Shown here in pieces: positions 63,178-64,000 of a DNA stretch of 64,000 nucleotides. Position 1 is the stretch's first letter. Every line of letters begins with the position of its first letter. The DNA is from Nannocystis sp. (GTDB taxonomy: Bacteria > Myxococcota_A > Polyangia > Nannocystales > Nannocystaceae), in NCBI RefSeq assembly GCF_016714285.1, contig NZ_JADJNN010000013.1, positions 124,001-188,000 of the forward strand. The letters are read 5' to 3'. Below the pieces are notes generated by a model. The model ran no database searches. It worked only from the letters and a program-made list of their open reading frames with translations, and was not told the origin of the DNA. Made by a program: the position numbers and the translations under genes.

Positions 63178-63597
63178 ATGCACCCGCTGCCGCCCCCCAC
63201 CGAGCCCCTCTCCTGGCCGCTGAAGCTCGTGACCCTGGTGTTCTCGGGCACCGTCGCCAGCATGGCGATCGCCCGCGCCGGGCTGGCCGGCTGCAGCGCA
63301 GCCCCGCCGGCGCAGGTGCCCGCGAAGGCCACGCCGGTGACCTCGCAGGCCGCGCAGGTGCCCGCGAAGGCCACGCCGGTGGCCTCGCAGGCCGCGCCCA
63401 CGCCCACGCCCGCCACGCCCACGCCCGCCACGCCCACGCCCACGCCCACGTCCACGTCCACGCCGGTGCGGGACCTCGCCGAAGCCGAGCTGCCCGACCG
63501 CTATTTCGGGGGCGCCAAGTCCGACGATGAGGTCTGGGTCCCGGCGCCTGCCAGGCCGGACCCGAAGGGGCAGCCGGCGCAACGAGGCCAGCGATGA
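63178..63597 (+). CDS. Small membrane-anchored protein with repeat linker
   Basis: A 139-residue protein with an N-terminal hydrophobic segment (PLKLVTLVFSGTVASMAIARAGLAG) ending near a Cys. A 42-bp tandem repeat (63310-63393) codes QVPAKATPVTSQAA twice, followed by a TPTPATPTP run. The short C-terminal domain contains LAEAELPDRYFGGAKSDDEVW. No family recognised. The stop overlaps the start of the sterol-desaturase-family gene (ATGA), so the two proteins probably work together. Confidence 0.62.
   Translation: MHPLPPPTEPLSWPLKLVTLVFSGTVASMAIARAGLAGCSAAPPAQVPAKATPVTSQAAQVPAKATPVASQAAPTPTPATPTPATPTPTPTSTSTPVRDLAEAELPDRYFGGAKSDDEVWVPAPARPDPKGQPAQRGQR
63310..63393 (+). repeat. 42-bp tandem repeat, two copies
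   Basis: The copies at 63310-63351 and 63352-63393 differ at one base (a/g). They keep the reading frame and code for the linker of the small protein. Confidence 0.9.
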
Positions 63598-64000
63598 CGG
63601 CCGCGCTGTGGACGGCGGTGGCCAGCCTCACGGTGCTGGTGCTCGTGTTCACGCCGCTCGAGCGCGTATTCCCGGCGCGGCCGGGGCAGCCGGCGCTGCG
63701 ACCTGAATGGACGATCGACCTCGCGTTCTTCCTCGGCCAGTACCTCGTGTTCGGCGTCCTGGTGGTGGCGGCGCTCCACGCCGTGCACGCCGCGATCCTG
63801 CCGGTGTCCCTCGATGCCTGGTCCGGCGGGCTGCCGCTGTGGGCCCAGGTCGTCGTGGCGCTGGTGCTCGGCGATCTACTGACATACTGGTTCCACCGCG
63901 CCTGCCATCGATATGCGTGGCTCTGGCGCTTCCACGCGGTCCACCACAGCAGCGAGCGCCTCGACTGGCTGGCCGCGCACCGCGAGCATCCGGTCGACGG
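63594..64000 (+). CDS. Sterol desaturase/fatty acid hydroxylase family protein (3' end outside window)
   Basis: Open from the ATG at 63594 to the window end, giving ~135 residues. It starts MTAALWTAVASLTVLVL and has three membrane segments, then the family's histidine boxes in order: HRACH (HxxxH), HAVHH (HxxHH) and HREHPVD at the edge. This di-iron family oxidises lipids or sterols in the membrane; the exact substrate cannot be told from the fragment. The start overlaps the previous stop. Confidence 0.85.
   Translation, partial: MTAALWTAVASLTVLVLVFTPLERVFPARPGQPALRPEWTIDLAFFLGQYLVFGVLVVAALHAVHAAILPVSLDAWSGGLPLWAQVVVALVLGDLLTYWFHRACHRYAWLWRFHAVHHSSERLDWLAAHREHPVD

Overview
The window is very GC-rich, coding-dense DNA from a member of the Myxococcota, most likely the Nannocystaceae (Nannocystis, Plesiocystis, Enhygromyxa). 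I infer this from four things seen in the sequence: a Ser/Thr kinase of myxobacterial style, cysteine-rich DUF4215 repeats, a very large share of lipoproteins whose lipobox Cys is followed by a Thr/Ser/Gly-rich linker, and LDL-receptor class A-like modules. It is ordinary chromosomal accessory and house-keeping DNA. I see no rRNA, tRNA, CRISPR array, prophage or origin.

Layout. 1-2.5 kb: the 3' part of a kinase-TIR-kinase signalling protein. 2.5-3.0 kb: an AT-richer scar with a nucleotidyltransferase remnant. 3.0-5.2 kb: membrane proteins, including a flippase-like protein. 5.3-8.1 kb (minus): a three-gene operon for sugar epimerisation, polyprenyl-phosphate glycosyl transfer and a methyltransferase. 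9.1-11.1 kb: an alkylation-repair operon (Ada-AlkA fusion plus Ogt). 11.1-18.4 kb: lipoproteins, a tandemly duplicated DUF4215 gene pair, an SDR, a MAPEG-like protein and an esterase. 18.6-23.1 kb (minus): a frameshifted MmeI-like restriction-modification gene and an aldo/keto reductase. 23.4-28.4 kb: a TetR-TolC-permease-ATPase-adaptor efflux operon. 28.4-49.8 kb: many secreted or lipid-anchored proteins, including a ferritin-like lipoprotein, pentaheme cytochrome c, VanX-like dipeptidase, heme-copper monooxygenase, Tim44/TPM pair and a large hydrolase. 49.8-55.9 kb: a large lipoprotein, a frameshifted VWA protein and murE. 56-58.3 kb: decayed DNA with an IS630 transposase fragment and a frameshifted YkgJ gene. 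58.5-64 kb: GH18 lipoprotein, WG-repeat protein, thioredoxin, Fis-type HTH, a propeller-like lipoprotein and the start of a sterol-desaturase-family gene.

Three things stand out. First, many genes carry a TANNNT hexamer exactly 6 nt (or 7-16 nt) upstream of the start codon, often as TG-N-TANNNT. This places the predicted transcription start at or beside the start codon and implies widespread leaderless mRNAs. Second, a TIR domain sits between two kinase domains, and the second kinase reads DFD instead of DFG. Third, four otherwise well-conserved genes are each broken by one small indel, so either recent decay or assembly indels must be considered.

Genes that plainly work together are the 8.1-5.3 kb glycan operon, the Ada-AlkA/Ogt pair, the efflux operon with 4-bp start/stop overlaps, the cytochrome/VanX pair, the TPM/Tim44 pair, and probably the monooxygenase with its upstream lipoprotein.
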